Below, piece after piece: positions 1 to 8,520 of a DNA stretch of 64,000 nt. This DNA is from Oceanospirillum sp048270425 (lineage in GTDB: Bacteria > Pseudomonadota > Gammaproteobacteria > Pseudomonadales > Halomonadaceae). Position numbers and translations under genes: made by a program. Under the pieces are notes generated by a model. The model saw nothing but the letters and a program-made list of their open reading frames with translations, did not search any database and was not told the origin of the DNA. The DNA lies in contig JBLWSY010000014.1 of assembly GCA_048270425.1 (NCBI GenBank), positions 44,233 to 108,232 on the forward strand, read 5' to 3'. The number at the start of each line of letters is the position of its first letter. The stretch's first letter is position 1.

Positions 1-43
1 GCGGAGAAGGCTCCGTTGCAGCGCCCCTCAGTCTTGTGTGTGT

Positions 44-70
44 GTCGCAGCCGGAACTGCCGGTTGCGAC
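44..70. other. 11-bp stem-loop of unknown role
   Basis: Two 11-base arms (GTCGCAGCCGG and CCGGTTGCGAC) pair with one G-T wobble around a five-base loop. No T-tract follows on either strand, so it is not a standard intrinsic terminator. It may belong to the 3' end of a gene lying before the window. The rest of bases 1-222 shows no supportable gene. Confidence 0.3.
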
Positions 71-222
71 CATCTGTCGGCACCTGTTCAGAAAACAGTC
101 AGCCAACAGACCAAAATTCAGATGCAGCAAAGCAGGAGCAAGCTCCTGCTTTGAGGGCCCAATCCGATTCGACGGTTGGGCTTAGGCTTGTACGAACGAG
201 TGTTCCGTTCAGAGCCTTGGGT

Positions 223-264
223 CTTTTCTGATACCAGGGGTTTTACCCCCTGGGTTTCAGAAAG
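223..264 (-). terminator. Hairpin downstream of metK
   Basis: A long interrupted inverted repeat (outer CTTTTCTGA/TTCAGAAAG, inner CCAGGGG/CCCCTGG with a loop of T and A) begins a few bases after the metK stop codon. It is placed where a terminator would be, but the T-tract on the minus strand is poor, so termination strength is uncertain. Confidence 0.4.
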
Positions 265-267
265 ATC

Positions 268-1458
268 TTACAGACCGGCAGCGGCACGCAGATCGTCTGC
301 TTTGTCAGTCTTCTCCCATGGGAAGGCTGTAAAGGTGTCATCACCCACAGTCATCTCAAATGGGTTACGACCGAAGTGGCCATAGGCCGCAGTCAGACGG
401 TACATAGGGTGCAGCAGATCCAGCATACGGGTGATCGCGAAAGGACGCAGATCGAAGTGCTCACGAACCAGCTTGATGATGCTGTCATCAGATACTTTAC
501 CGGTACCGAAGGTGTTGATGGATACCGAAGTCGGCTCTGCAACACCAATCGCGTAGGACACCTGAATCTCACAACGGTCAGCCAGACCGGCAGCAACGAT
601 ATTCTTCGCGACATAACGGCCAGCGTAAGCTGCAGAACGGTCAACCTTGGATGGATCTTTACCGGAGAAAGCACCACCACCGTGACGCGCCATACCACCG
701 TAAGTGTCTACGATGATCTTACGGCCGGTCAGACCACAGTCGCCCACCGGGCCACCGATCACGAAGTTACCGGTTGGGTTGATGTGGAACTGAGTGTCTT
801 TGGTCAGCAGCTCAGCAGGGATCTCCTGCTTCACGATCAGCTCCATAACCGCTTCACGCAGGTCTTTCTGGGAGACTTCCGGATTGTGCTGAGTCGACAG
901 AACAATAGCATCGATCGCAGATACTTTACCGTTCTCATAACGGCAGGTGACCTGAGATTTAGCATCCGGACGCAGCCAGTTCAGCTGGCCGCTTTTACGG
1001 GCTTCAGCCTGACGCTCTACCAGACGGTGCGCAAAGGTCACAGGAGCCGGCATCAGAACGTCAGTTTCGTTAGACGCATAGCCGAACATCAGGCCCTGGT
1101 CACCAGCACCCTGATCTTCAGGTTTCTGACGATCCACACCCTGTGCAATATCCACAGACTGCTTACCAATCAGGTTGATGATGCCGCAGGTGCTGCCATC
1201 AAAGCCTACATCAGAAGAGGTATAGCCAATGTCGTTAATAACGCCACGAACCAGATCTTCCAGGTCGATCCAAGCGGATGTAGAAATTTCACCAGAAACA
1301 ATGGCAACACCAGTTTTCACCATCGTTTCACAGGCAACACGGGCGTATTTATCTTCCGCCAGAATTGCATCTAACACGGCATCAGAAATCTGGTCAGCGA
1401 TTTTATCCGGATGGCCTTCAGATACAGATTCAGACGTAAATAAAGAGTATTCGCTCAT
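268..1458 (-). CDS. metK: S-adenosylmethionine synthase MetK
   Basis: This 396-residue cytoplasmic enzyme makes S-adenosylmethionine from methionine and ATP, the methyl donor for the cell and for the methyltransferases elsewhere in this window. The family's ATP-binding hexapeptide GAGDQG is at residues 117-122 and the phosphate-loop signature GGGAFSGKD at 260-268; N-terminal HPDK (17-20) is also present. Length is about normal for bacterial MetK (E. coli 384). The ATG start gives the conserved N-terminus beginning MSEYSLFTSESVSEGHPDK. It is transcribed away from tkt across a 620-bp shared upstream region. In many gammaproteobacteria metK lies next to tkt, so this is ancestral context. Identification is firm. 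Confidence 0.98.
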   Translation of the reverse strand: MSEYSLFTSESVSEGHPDKIADQISDAVLDAILAEDKYARVACETMVKTGVAIVSGEISTSAWIDLEDLVRGVINDIGYTSSDVGFDGSTCGIINLIGKQSVDIAQGVDRQKPEDQGAGDQGLMFGYASNETDVLMPAPVTFAHRLVERQAEARKSGQLNWLRPDAKSQVTCRYENGKVSAIDAIVLSTQHNPEVSQKDLREAVMELIVKQEIPAELLTKDTQFHINPTGNFVIGGPVGDCGLTGRKIIVDTYGGMARHGGGAFSGKDPSKVDRSAAYAGRYVAKNIVAAGLADRCEIQVSYAIGVAEPTSVSINTFGTGKVSDDSIIKLVREHFDLRPFAITRMLDLLHPMYRLTAAYGHFGRNPFEMTVGDDTFTAFPWEKTDKADDLRAAAGL

Positions 1459-2078
1459 GATTCTCTTATTACCCTCAAAGGAGTTGAAAATAAGGAATTA
1501 GCCAAGGCAGTTTTGTTTGAATATTGATTCAAGAGAAAAACAGCCCGACCTCCTGTAACAGCTAACGACGTTTAGCTGTTGGTTGATTCAGCATGCCCCG
1601 GCTTTTGGCCGGTTCTGCCGACAGTAGCGTTTGACCTAGGAAGCTCACTTCAGCCCGCTCAGAACATCGCAAAGACAGACAAAAATGTTGGATGGAACCA
1701 CTCCGTTGGACGCGCTTAAAGTTAATCAACAATTGTAGCAACTCAACTCGGCATATACACAGTGAAATTTATTAAAATTCACCTGCGGACGATTCATTTG
1801 TGCCAATTTTGTTTGTCAGAAGATGATCTGACCGGTTAAACCCTATCTGTCACAGATAAATAGTGCTTGGGGTTTGAAGCCTGAAGCCAGATCAGCGACA
1901 ATACGCGCCTATTTTCCGGTGGTTTGCTTCGATTGTGTGGCTATCTGGGTGAGTCTCATTTCTGGCGCTGTTTTAGTTAACTTAACAGGGTCAAAGACTT
2001 AGCCAGATATCTGTATAAACAGGCAGGCCATGAAACATTTTTTGTGGCCTTTGCCACACACCCTGGAGTCTGGAAAGC
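1459..2078. promoter_or_regulatory. Divergent metK/tkt upstream region
   Basis: This 620-bp stretch separates the two divergent genes and must carry both promoters. A 9-bp stem-loop (arms AACAGCTAA and TTAGCTGTT, about 1557-1580) lies roughly 100 bp before metK and would fall in a long metK leader, if one exists. I do not see a known riboswitch fold, a clear -35/-10 pair for either gene, or an additional ORF. Confidence 0.4.
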
Positions 2079-4085
2079 ATGCCTTCCCGTTCTGATTTAG
2101 CTAATGCCATCCGTGCCCTGAGCATGGACGCCGTTCAGAAAGCCAAGTCCGGTCACCCCGGCGCCCCAATGGGGATGGCTGATATTGCTGAAGTACTATG
2201 GAACGACTTCCTGCAACACAACCCAAGCAACCCGAACTGGTATAACCGCGACCGTTTTGTACTGTCTAACGGCCACGGTTCTATGCTGCTGTACTCTCTG
2301 CTGCACCTGAGCGGTTACGATCTGTCCATCGATGATCTGAAAAACTTCCGTCAGCTGCATGCTAAAACCGCAGGTCACCCTGAGTACGGTTACGCGCCGG
2401 GCGTTGAAACCACTACTGGTCCTCTGGGTCAGGGTATTGCCAACGCGGTCGGTATGGCAGTGGCTGAAAAAGCCTTAGCGGGCCAGTTCAACCGTGACGG
2501 TCACGAGATCGTTGACCACTTCACCTACACCTTCCTGGGTGATGGCTGCATGATGGAAGGTATCTCCCACGAGGTATGTTCTCTGGCAGGTACTCTGGGT
2601 CTGGGCAAGCTGATCGCATTCTACGACGACAACGGCATCTCCATTGATGGTGAAGTTGAAGGCTGGTTCACCGACAACACCGCACAGCGTTTCGAAGCTT
2701 ACGGCTGGCACGTAATCAAAGTTGACGGTCACAACGCGGATGAGATCAAGGCCGCTACCGAAGCGGCTAAAGCCGAGTCTGGCAAGCCAAGCCTGATCAT
2801 CTGTAAAACCATCATCGGTTTTGGTTCGCCAAACAAAGAAGGTAAAGAAGATTGCCACGGCGCACCTCTGGGTGATGACGAAATCGCACTAACCCGCGAG
2901 CGCCTGAACTGGCCACACGCGCCATTCGAAATCCCTGCCGATATCGCAGCGGGCTGGAATGCACAGGAGAAGGGTGCAGCCGCTGAAAGCGCGTGGAACG
3001 AGAAGTTCGCAGCGTACGAAGCGGCTTATCCTGAACTGGCGGCTGAGCTGAAGCGTCGTATGTCTGGTGACCTGCCAGCTGACTTCGCTGATAAAGCGGA
3101 TGCTTACATCAAAGCCTGTCAGGAAAAAGGCGAGACCGTTGCTACCCGTAAAGCGTCTCTGAACAGCCTGAACGCCTTCGGTCCTGAACTGCCTGAACTG
3201 CTGGGCGGTTCTGCGGATCTGGCACCTTCTAACCTGACCTTCTGGAATGGCGCAAAAGCGATCACTGCTGACGACGCTTCCGGTAACTACATGCACTACG
3301 GTGTACGTGAGTTCGGTATGGCTGCCATCATGAATGGTGTTGCTCTGCACGGTGGTTTCGTTCCTTACGGTGCAACCTTCCTGATCTTTATGGAATACGC
3401 CCGTAACGCCGTACGTATGGCCGCTCTGATGAAGCAGCGTGCTATCTATGTATTCACTCACGACTCTATCGGCCTGGGTGAAGATGGTCCGACGCACCAG
3501 CCGGTTGAGCAGGTTCCAAGTCTGCGCGGCACACCAAACATGAGCGTATGGCGCCCATGTGATGCCGTTGAAACCGCTGTAGCATGGAAATCTGCTCTTG
3601 AGCGTAACGATGGCCCGACGTCTCTGATTCTGTCCCGTCAGAATCTGGATCACCAGCCACGTAACGACGAGCAGCTGGCGAACATCGCCCGTGGCGCATA
3701 CGTGCTGAAAGATTGCGAAGGCACTGCCGATGCGATCCTGATCGCGACTGGTTCTGAAGTTGCGTTGGCGCTGTCAGCTGCTGAAGAGCTGACCGCTAAA
3801 GGCAAAAAGATCCGCGTTGTATCCATGCCATCCACCGATCGTTTCGACGCTCAGGATGCCGCATACCGCGAATCTGTACTGCCAGCTGATGTGATTACCC
3901 GTGTTGCTATCGAAGCGGCTCACAAAGACTTCTGGTACAAGTACGTGGGTCTGGAAGGCGCTATCATTGGTATGGAAAGCTTCGGTGAATCTGCACCGGC
4001 TGACCAGCTGTTTGAAGAGTTTGGCTTCACTACCGACAACATCGTCGGCACCGTTGAAGAACTGCTGGAAGAGCTGGACGACTAA
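2079..4085 (+). CDS. tkt: Transketolase
   Basis: A 668-residue thiamine-diphosphate enzyme that moves two-carbon ketol units between sugar phosphates in the non-oxidative pentose phosphate pathway. The TPP/Mg motif begins GDGCMMEG at residues 154-161 and ends near the YDDNGISIDG segment (182-191). The conserved active-site His region GHPGAPMG is at 25-32, and the catalytic Glu lies in the GVREFGMA segment of the second domain. Full length for the family (E. coli TktA 663). The ATG follows a GGAG-type ribosome site. A strong terminator follows. In relatives it is the first gene of the tkt-epd-pgk-fba cluster; here the cluster is split after it by the RT-nitrilase gene on the other strand. Confidence 0.97.
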   Translation: MPSRSDLANAIRALSMDAVQKAKSGHPGAPMGMADIAEVLWNDFLQHNPSNPNWYNRDRFVLSNGHGSMLLYSLLHLSGYDLSIDDLKNFRQLHAKTAGHPEYGYAPGVETTTGPLGQGIANAVGMAVAEKALAGQFNRDGHEIVDHFTYTFLGDGCMMEGISHEVCSLAGTLGLGKLIAFYDDNGISIDGEVEGWFTDNTAQRFEAYGWHVIKVDGHNADEIKAATEAAKAESGKPSLIICKTIIGFGSPNKEGKEDCHGAPLGDDEIALTRERLNWPHAPFEIPADIAAGWNAQEKGAAAESAWNEKFAAYEAAYPELAAELKRRMSGDLPADFADKADAYIKACQEKGETVATRKASLNSLNAFGPELPELLGGSADLAPSNLTFWNGAKAITADDASGNYMHYGVREFGMAAIMNGVALHGGFVPYGATFLIFMEYARNAVRMAALMKQRAIYVFTHDSIGLGEDGPTHQPVEQVPSLRGTPNMSVWRPCDAVETAVAWKSALERNDGPTSLILSRQNLDHQPRNDEQLANIARGAYVLKDCEGTADAILIATGSEVALALSAAEELTAKGKKIRVVSMPSTDRFDAQDAAYRESVLPADVITRVAIEAAHKDFWYKYVGLEGAIIGMESFGESAPADQLFEEFGFTTDNIVGTVEELLEELDD

Positions 4086-4117
4086 TCGTTTAACGATCAG
4101 TTACCCGCTTTTTAGCG

Positions 4118-4145
4118 AAAAAGGCAGCCTACGGGCTGCCTTTTT
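4118..4145 (+). terminator. Intrinsic terminator after tkt
   Basis: A 12-bp perfect stem (AAAAAGGCAGCC / GGCTGCCTTTTT) with a TACG tetraloop and a T5 tail lies 33 bp after the tkt stop. The A-run on the 5' side lets it work in both directions, so it could also stop transcripts of the convergent RT gene. Confidence 0.9.
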
Positions 4146-4180
4146 GCGTTTTTATGGCCTGAAATGACAATCTCAGGTAG

Positions 4181-4212
4181 GTCGGATAAGCGCCGTAGGC
4201 GCGTCATCCGAC
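4181..4212. repeat. REP-like palindrome, family copy 1
   Basis: Imperfect palindrome with outer arms GTCGGAT/ATCCGAC and inner arms GCGCC/GGCGC around a GTA loop. It sits between the convergent ends of tkt and the RT gene, eight bases after the RT stop codon. Its left 14 bases, GTCGGATAAGCGCC, recur exactly, in reverse complement, at 43087-43100, and 12 of them recur at 57943-57954, so this is a dispersed intergenic repeat family. Confidence 0.75.
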
Positions 4213-4219
4213 AGCTGAA

Positions 4220-7200
4220 TTAGGTGTATTCAACTCCAGCCGGAGGTGTTTTAGGTTCAGCATCTGACCGCATACTTTTGCCAACACCATCTCTTCGGAA
4301 ATCAAACATATTCATCTCAAAAGTATTGATTGAGACCTGATTATTGCCGGACGAGTGAGCGATAAGGCGCCTGTGATTTTCTTTGTACGGGGCTTTCGCA
4401 TACGAGCCACCAAACTCCCCGGTATTAACCAGTACCACTGGCTGGTGCATGTGGTAATGCAGTGCATCCACCATGGTATCGAAGGTGCTGACATCACGGT
4501 TCAGGGCTGCAATTAAGAACGCATTAGATTTATCCCTGAGATCAGCACTCAGATTGATATCTGTTGAGTCATAGCAGATGGCACCCGTAAGAATAAACCC
4601 TTTTTCTTGCGGGAATTTCGGATGTTTGAGTTCTAGCATTAATTGGTATGGCCGCCATGGTTGCACATAACCTTTCTCATCAGCCATCATGTTATGTTTA
4701 CCCTGTAGGCGCAGAACTTCATTTTGATTGCCGTTATGTTTCTTCGGAACAATCCAAAGTGCGCAGTTACGCAGATCTTTTCCATTAGGCTGCTTTAGGA
4801 AGCCTAATCCGGCAAGGATAATGGCATGTGTTTTTTGCGAGAGTTGTTTCAGGATACCGATGTCATCCTTATGAACTGCTAGTTCCGGCCAGATAATCAG
4901 GTCGATATCCTGTTCCCGTTTACCTTCTTTGGGTTTATCTACATGCTGAGCTTCAATATGTTTCAGTACCAGCTGAGCAACCCGGGCAACATGGCGACGA
5001 TGTTTGGTGCGGTATTCCGGATCATCCAGTGTTAAACCATGTTTGCCGAAGTCATTTTTGAACGGCATTTTTGACTGCACCATCGCTACGGTCAGGCTTT
5101 TCTTTTCTTTGTGCCAGTCAGGCTTTATCAGCTCCGGCAGACCGGGCATGCCGGAGAGCTGGCAATAGTTCTGTTTCAGGTAAGCGAGCCGTTCATTGAC
5201 CAGTTTTTTTACATTCTCTATTGAGAGCTCTATTGGCCACTCAAAACCTTGGTCGTTGACGTGGATGCCCGGCCAGCGCAGAAGTTTAGCCAGTAGTGTT
5301 GTCAGCCATGCGGAGCATTGCGCTCCTTCTCCGGCGAGTGATTCTGGCGTTGTCATCATGCCGAGCTGACGTTTGTACTGGGTTGATTTCAAACCACGAT
5401 AACCAGTGCGGGGTTGGTGAGAAATACCAAAACCAGTTGGATCAGCTGCACCGGAAAGAGCAGAGCGGACGCAAAGAGCGACTCGCTGAAGATAATGTGC
5501 CTCAAGTCGAGTTTTTCTTTTTTGCGGGTCTTCGCCCTGTCTCTCAGAAAAATGCAAGTGATTAGCAAATGACTGTAAAGGTTTCTGAGTTTTTACTGTT
5601 ACGGTGATAGATTCATCGAAACTCTCAAACCGAGGTATTGCAGCATAGCCATTATTGGCTTTGACTTTTGTTTCACCTAAATCGATAACTAAATTTTTGA
5701 GTTTTTCGATATCCTCTTCGGATTTATCAGACAGTAAAGCTTCCAACAGTTTCAGAGCCATAGTCTCGTTAGCGAATGGGTTGTCGGATCTGCTGATAAG
5801 TTTATAAATACTGGTTGCGCCAGTGATTTTTCCGAGAGGCTTCTCAGATGGTGCAATGTCGGTATAAAGCTTTTGAACCAAGTCGTTTTCAGGTCGAGCC
5901 CACCATGTCTTTAAGGGACGTGCATAAAATATTAGGGATTTTACAAACTCTGGGTCTTGGACTGCCATATTGCTGAGTACTTTTTGAGCTGTTTCTGAAG
6001 ATTCGCGATTCAACAGAGCCCATGTCGATCTTAATAGAGGCTTTCGATCCGTGATGAGCTGACTGGCAATTAATATACAGGTGCTGATACTGCTAGAGTC
6101 GAAAGTTTTGCCAATCTTTATACCTGAAATCTGCTCTGGTTTTCGAAGAGAGCTGAGCTTGAATTTTTTCGGAGCGAAAGGAAATTTACTCAATTGGATA
6201 TTCCGGAATCCTTTCGCCAGTTTAAATATCAAGTCCTGCTCAGCATCACCAGAATCATGCTCCAAAAGTGTGTCGAGGCGGGTCAGTAGTAGAAAGCGTG
6301 CTTGTCCCAGCAGAAGATTAAATTCTGGTCGTGATGTGCCATTCTTCTGCTGATCTCCCAGTAACTTGGCAGCATAGTCTTGAAGAACTTCAAAATACTC
6401 TTCGATATTGGCGTGGGCAGGAAAAGCCTGCGGGTCTTTTCTGTGAATCACAAATGCCGAGTGACGGAAAATCTCTGATAAGCAATAGTCAATAACAGCT
6501 TCTTGTCTAGCTGTATGTTCGTCGCTGGCTTCACCTGCAATACGCTTGATGTGCCGGACCTGCTGTAGGATAGGGTTAAGGATTTTAGTGCTCGGAAACA
6601 GTTCAAGGCTTTTTTTCAGTAGTAAAACCAAGGATGGGTCGTGGCTCCAACAGGCAAGCAGCTTGCGTGCAATTCTCTCTTGTAAATAGTCCCACTTACC
6701 TGGTTTTGCATCACCATTGTCATCTGTTTCTCGGGATGTGAAGTGCCGCATTTCGCTGAGCTTCTTTGAGATTTTGTTTGCAGCAAAGCGTTTTAATGTG
6801 TCTTCTCGGACATCAAAAACTCCTTTTTCAATGTTAGCTAAGTAGTTCGGTGTACATATAAGTTGGAGTAACTCCGACTCATCACTTTTTGTCACTGTGC
6901 GTGAGTTGGTAGAGGTTAATAGCAATAAAGATTCAAGCTGTGTGATCTGCTCATCCATGTCTTCCATGGACATAGGGCCACTGCCTTTGGATTGAATATC
7001 CTGCAGTGTTTTTGAAATACCGGCAGATTTGCCTCGGTAAACCTCGACGTTGGTTTTCTCCTTATTAAGGACAAGGCTGGAGTCTTCTAGAGCGTGTTCT
7101 ACAATCTGTTCCACGCACTCTTTAATAGCTTGGCAAGGATCCAATCCAAGTTTAGTACGGTCCGGTCCTACAACCACTAGCCGCATATCATCAACATAGC

Positions 7201-8242
7201 GGCAATAGTCGATAATTTTAATGTGAGGTTCGATATTTTCGGTTTTCGATATAGTTTCACCGATAAGATTTTTTAGCAGATCATCGAAATCCAACATATA
7301 GATGTTGGCCAAAAAACCGGAAGCGACGAGGCCTTGTGGAAGACCATGCGGAATAGGAGGTGGTGGTGTTGAGTTTTTCGATAGATGGTTCCACTTTTGA
7401 ATCGCAGATTTTGACCATTTCCAGTCTTTAAATGCATTCAGCAGGAGATTGGTTAATGTGCGCTTATATCCTCGTGAGCTATCTTGGGTCGTGGCAATCT
7501 CTTGGATCTTATCGATCAATCGGGGACGGTCTATTTTGTCGAAAAACTTGCTGAGATCCAGCTCAACCAGATAGATCTCTTCATCAGGAGAAATCTCTTT
7601 TTTCTCCTGAGCAGCAAAATGATAAGGGCGATTGAGAAATGTACGGTAATCGGTGAAGAACTTACTGAACACCGTTGTTGCACCAAAACTGTGTTCAGCT
7701 TTGTCATCGGTATATTTGCAATAAAGGCGATTGCCGTAACTGACAATACCCTTGTCATGAACATCCTCGTAGGCTGTAGATGGATCTCCTTGTGCTGTTT
7801 CAACGTCATTGGCTAGGCACATCATGATCAGAGTCATAAGGGACTGCTCTTTAATGCCTATATGAGCAAGTGGCCGCAGCTTCAAATCAGTAGAGTCGCA
7901 CGGCTTCCAGACTGGGTAGTGCTCCAAATCGGGCGTTTCACCAAAATCTTCATTTTCATAAAGCCGAGGTTCTTTGGTGAATACCCATTCACTGGTTTTA
8001 GGTGCAGGCACCAATTCAAGCTCTGATAGCTTCAGTTTGCCATTTCTGATTTCCTCGACCCATTCTTTGCAATGTTGAGCCAAATTTAAGGACGACTTAT
8101 CAAGCTCAAAGTTATCAGCATACCAGTTGGTGGTGCGGATATAGTTGTGGGCTTTTTTCCATGCCAGAGCCATTAGTATGGGGTCAGTCAGGTAATCATC
8201 ATTAAGAAAAAGCTGATCGTATTTTTTATCAATCAATGGCAT
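4220..8242 (-). CDS. Reverse transcriptase-nitrilase fusion, DRT type 1 (UG1-like) defence protein
   Basis: A 1340-residue protein with an N-terminal reverse transcriptase and a C-terminal carbon-nitrogen hydrolase (nitrilase) domain. RT motifs are intact: the first catalytic Asp is D229 in LDLSKFFD, the PQG motif is around Q303, and the catalytic YVDD box is at 349-352, followed by a LNKEKT segment. Residues of about 430-1060 are a long, apparently mostly helical region that I cannot assign. The nitrilase triad is intact: E1120 (WPEL), K1182 (GKHN) and C1223 (GAICYD). This architecture is that of defence-associated RTs of type 1 (UG1; a related UG5 group also carries nitrilase domains), known to protect against phage. 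The ATG has an AAGGA site about seven bases upstream. No intron RNA, cas1 or retron-like partner is nearby. The gene is visibly more AT-rich than its neighbours and interrupts the tkt-epd order, which indicates horizontal gain. Mechanism is not established from sequence. Confidence 0.88.
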   Translation of the reverse strand: MPLIDKKYDQLFLNDDYLTDPILMALAWKKAHNYIRTTNWYADNFELDKSSLNLAQHCKEWVEEIRNGKLKLSELELVPAPKTSEWVFTKEPRLYENEDFGETPDLEHYPVWKPCDSTDLKLRPLAHIGIKEQSLMTLIMMCLANDVETAQGDPSTAYEDVHDKGIVSYGNRLYCKYTDDKAEHSFGATTVFSKFFTDYRTFLNRPYHFAAQEKKEISPDEEIYLVELDLSKFFDKIDRPRLIDKIQEIATTQDSSRGYKRTLTNLLLNAFKDWKWSKSAIQKWNHLSKNSTPPPPIPHGLPQGLVASGFLANIYMLDFDDLLKNLIGETISKTENIEPHIKIIDYCRYVDDMRLVVVGPDRTKLGLDPCQAIKECVEQIVEHALEDSSLVLNKEKTNVEVYRGKSAGISKTLQDIQSKGSGPMSMEDMDEQITQLESLLLLTSTNSRTVTKSDESELLQLICTPNYLANIEKGVFDVREDTLKRFAANKISKKLSEMRHFTSRETDDNGDAKPGKWDYLQERIARKLLACWSHDPSLVLLLKKSLELFPSTKILNPILQQVRHIKRIAGEASDEHTARQEAVIDYCLSEIFRHSAFVIHRKDPQAFPAHANIEEYFEVLQDYAAKLLGDQQKNGTSRPEFNLLLGQARFLLLTRLDTLLEHDSGDAEQDLIFKLAKGFRNIQLSKFPFAPKKFKLSSLRKPEQISGIKIGKTFDSSSISTCILIASQLITDRKPLLRSTWALLNRESSETAQKVLSNMAVQDPEFVKSLIFYARPLKTWWARPENDLVQKLYTDIAPSEKPLGKITGATSIYKLISRSDNPFANETMALKLLEALLSDKSEEDIEKLKNLVIDLGETKVKANNGYAAIPRFESFDESITVTVKTQKPLQSFANHLHFSERQGEDPQKRKTRLEAHYLQRVALCVRSALSGAADPTGFGISHQPRTGYRGLKSTQYKRQLGMMTTPESLAGEGAQCSAWLTTLLAKLLRWPGIHVNDQGFEWPIELSIENVKKLVNERLAYLKQNYCQLSGMPGLPELIKPDWHKEKKSLTVAMVQSKMPFKNDFGKHGLTLDDPEYRTKHRRHVARVAQLVLKHIEAQHVDKPKEGKREQDIDLIIWPELAVHKDDIGILKQLSQKTHAIILAGLGFLKQPNGKDLRNCALWIVPKKHNGNQNEVLRLQGKHNMMADEKGYVQPWRPYQLMLELKHPKFPQEKGFILTGAICYDSTDINLSADLRDKSNAFLIAALNRDVSTFDTMVDALHYHMHQPVVLVNTGEFGGSYAKAPYKENHRRLIAHSSGNNQVSINTFEMNMFDFRRDGVGKSMRSDAEPKTPPAGVEYT

Positions 8243-8520
8243 GTGTTGTCCTTAACTCGGTAGAGAATTAGCAGAAGCTAAGCAAATAAGATGAGTATAT
8301 CTGACTTGTTTGTGGCGCTGCAAAATGACGCAGGTTTGTCGCTTCCTTTCGGATCTCTAACGGTCAAGCAATAAATAGCCCATTTGCGAATCACCTAAGT
8401 TTGCGCTGCAGCGCTATATGCGGGAAAATACGGCACCTTTTTTCAGCGGTTCGCGGTCATTTTTAAGATATTCCGGTAAGTCGCTGAGATTTTTCATACT
8501 GAATTCAAGCAGGTGGAGCT
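8243..8520. promoter_or_regulatory. Divergent upstream region of RT-nitrilase and epd
   Basis: This 278-bp AT-rich stretch holds the promoters of the leftward RT gene and the rightward epd. A TATACT element on the minus strand at 8294-8299 could be the RT -10 box, without a convincing -35. A 12-bp perfect palindrome, GCGCTGCAGCGC, lies at 8403-8414 and could be an operator or a remnant of the insertion. No noncoding RNA could be recognised. Confidence 0.35.

Noticed and set aside
376..1374. A 332-codon open frame opposite metK
   Set aside because: Shadow of metK; no ribosome site or family similarity.
1459..2078. SAM or SAH riboswitch before metK
   Set aside because: Only a simple 9-bp stem-loop is visible; no multi-stem conserved core recognised.
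4220..8242. Group II intron, retron or CRISPR-associated reverse transcriptase
   Set aside because: No intron RNA domain or maturase part, no retron msr/msd-like inverted repeats at the flanks, no cas genes or repeat array nearby; the nitrilase fusion fits DRT1.
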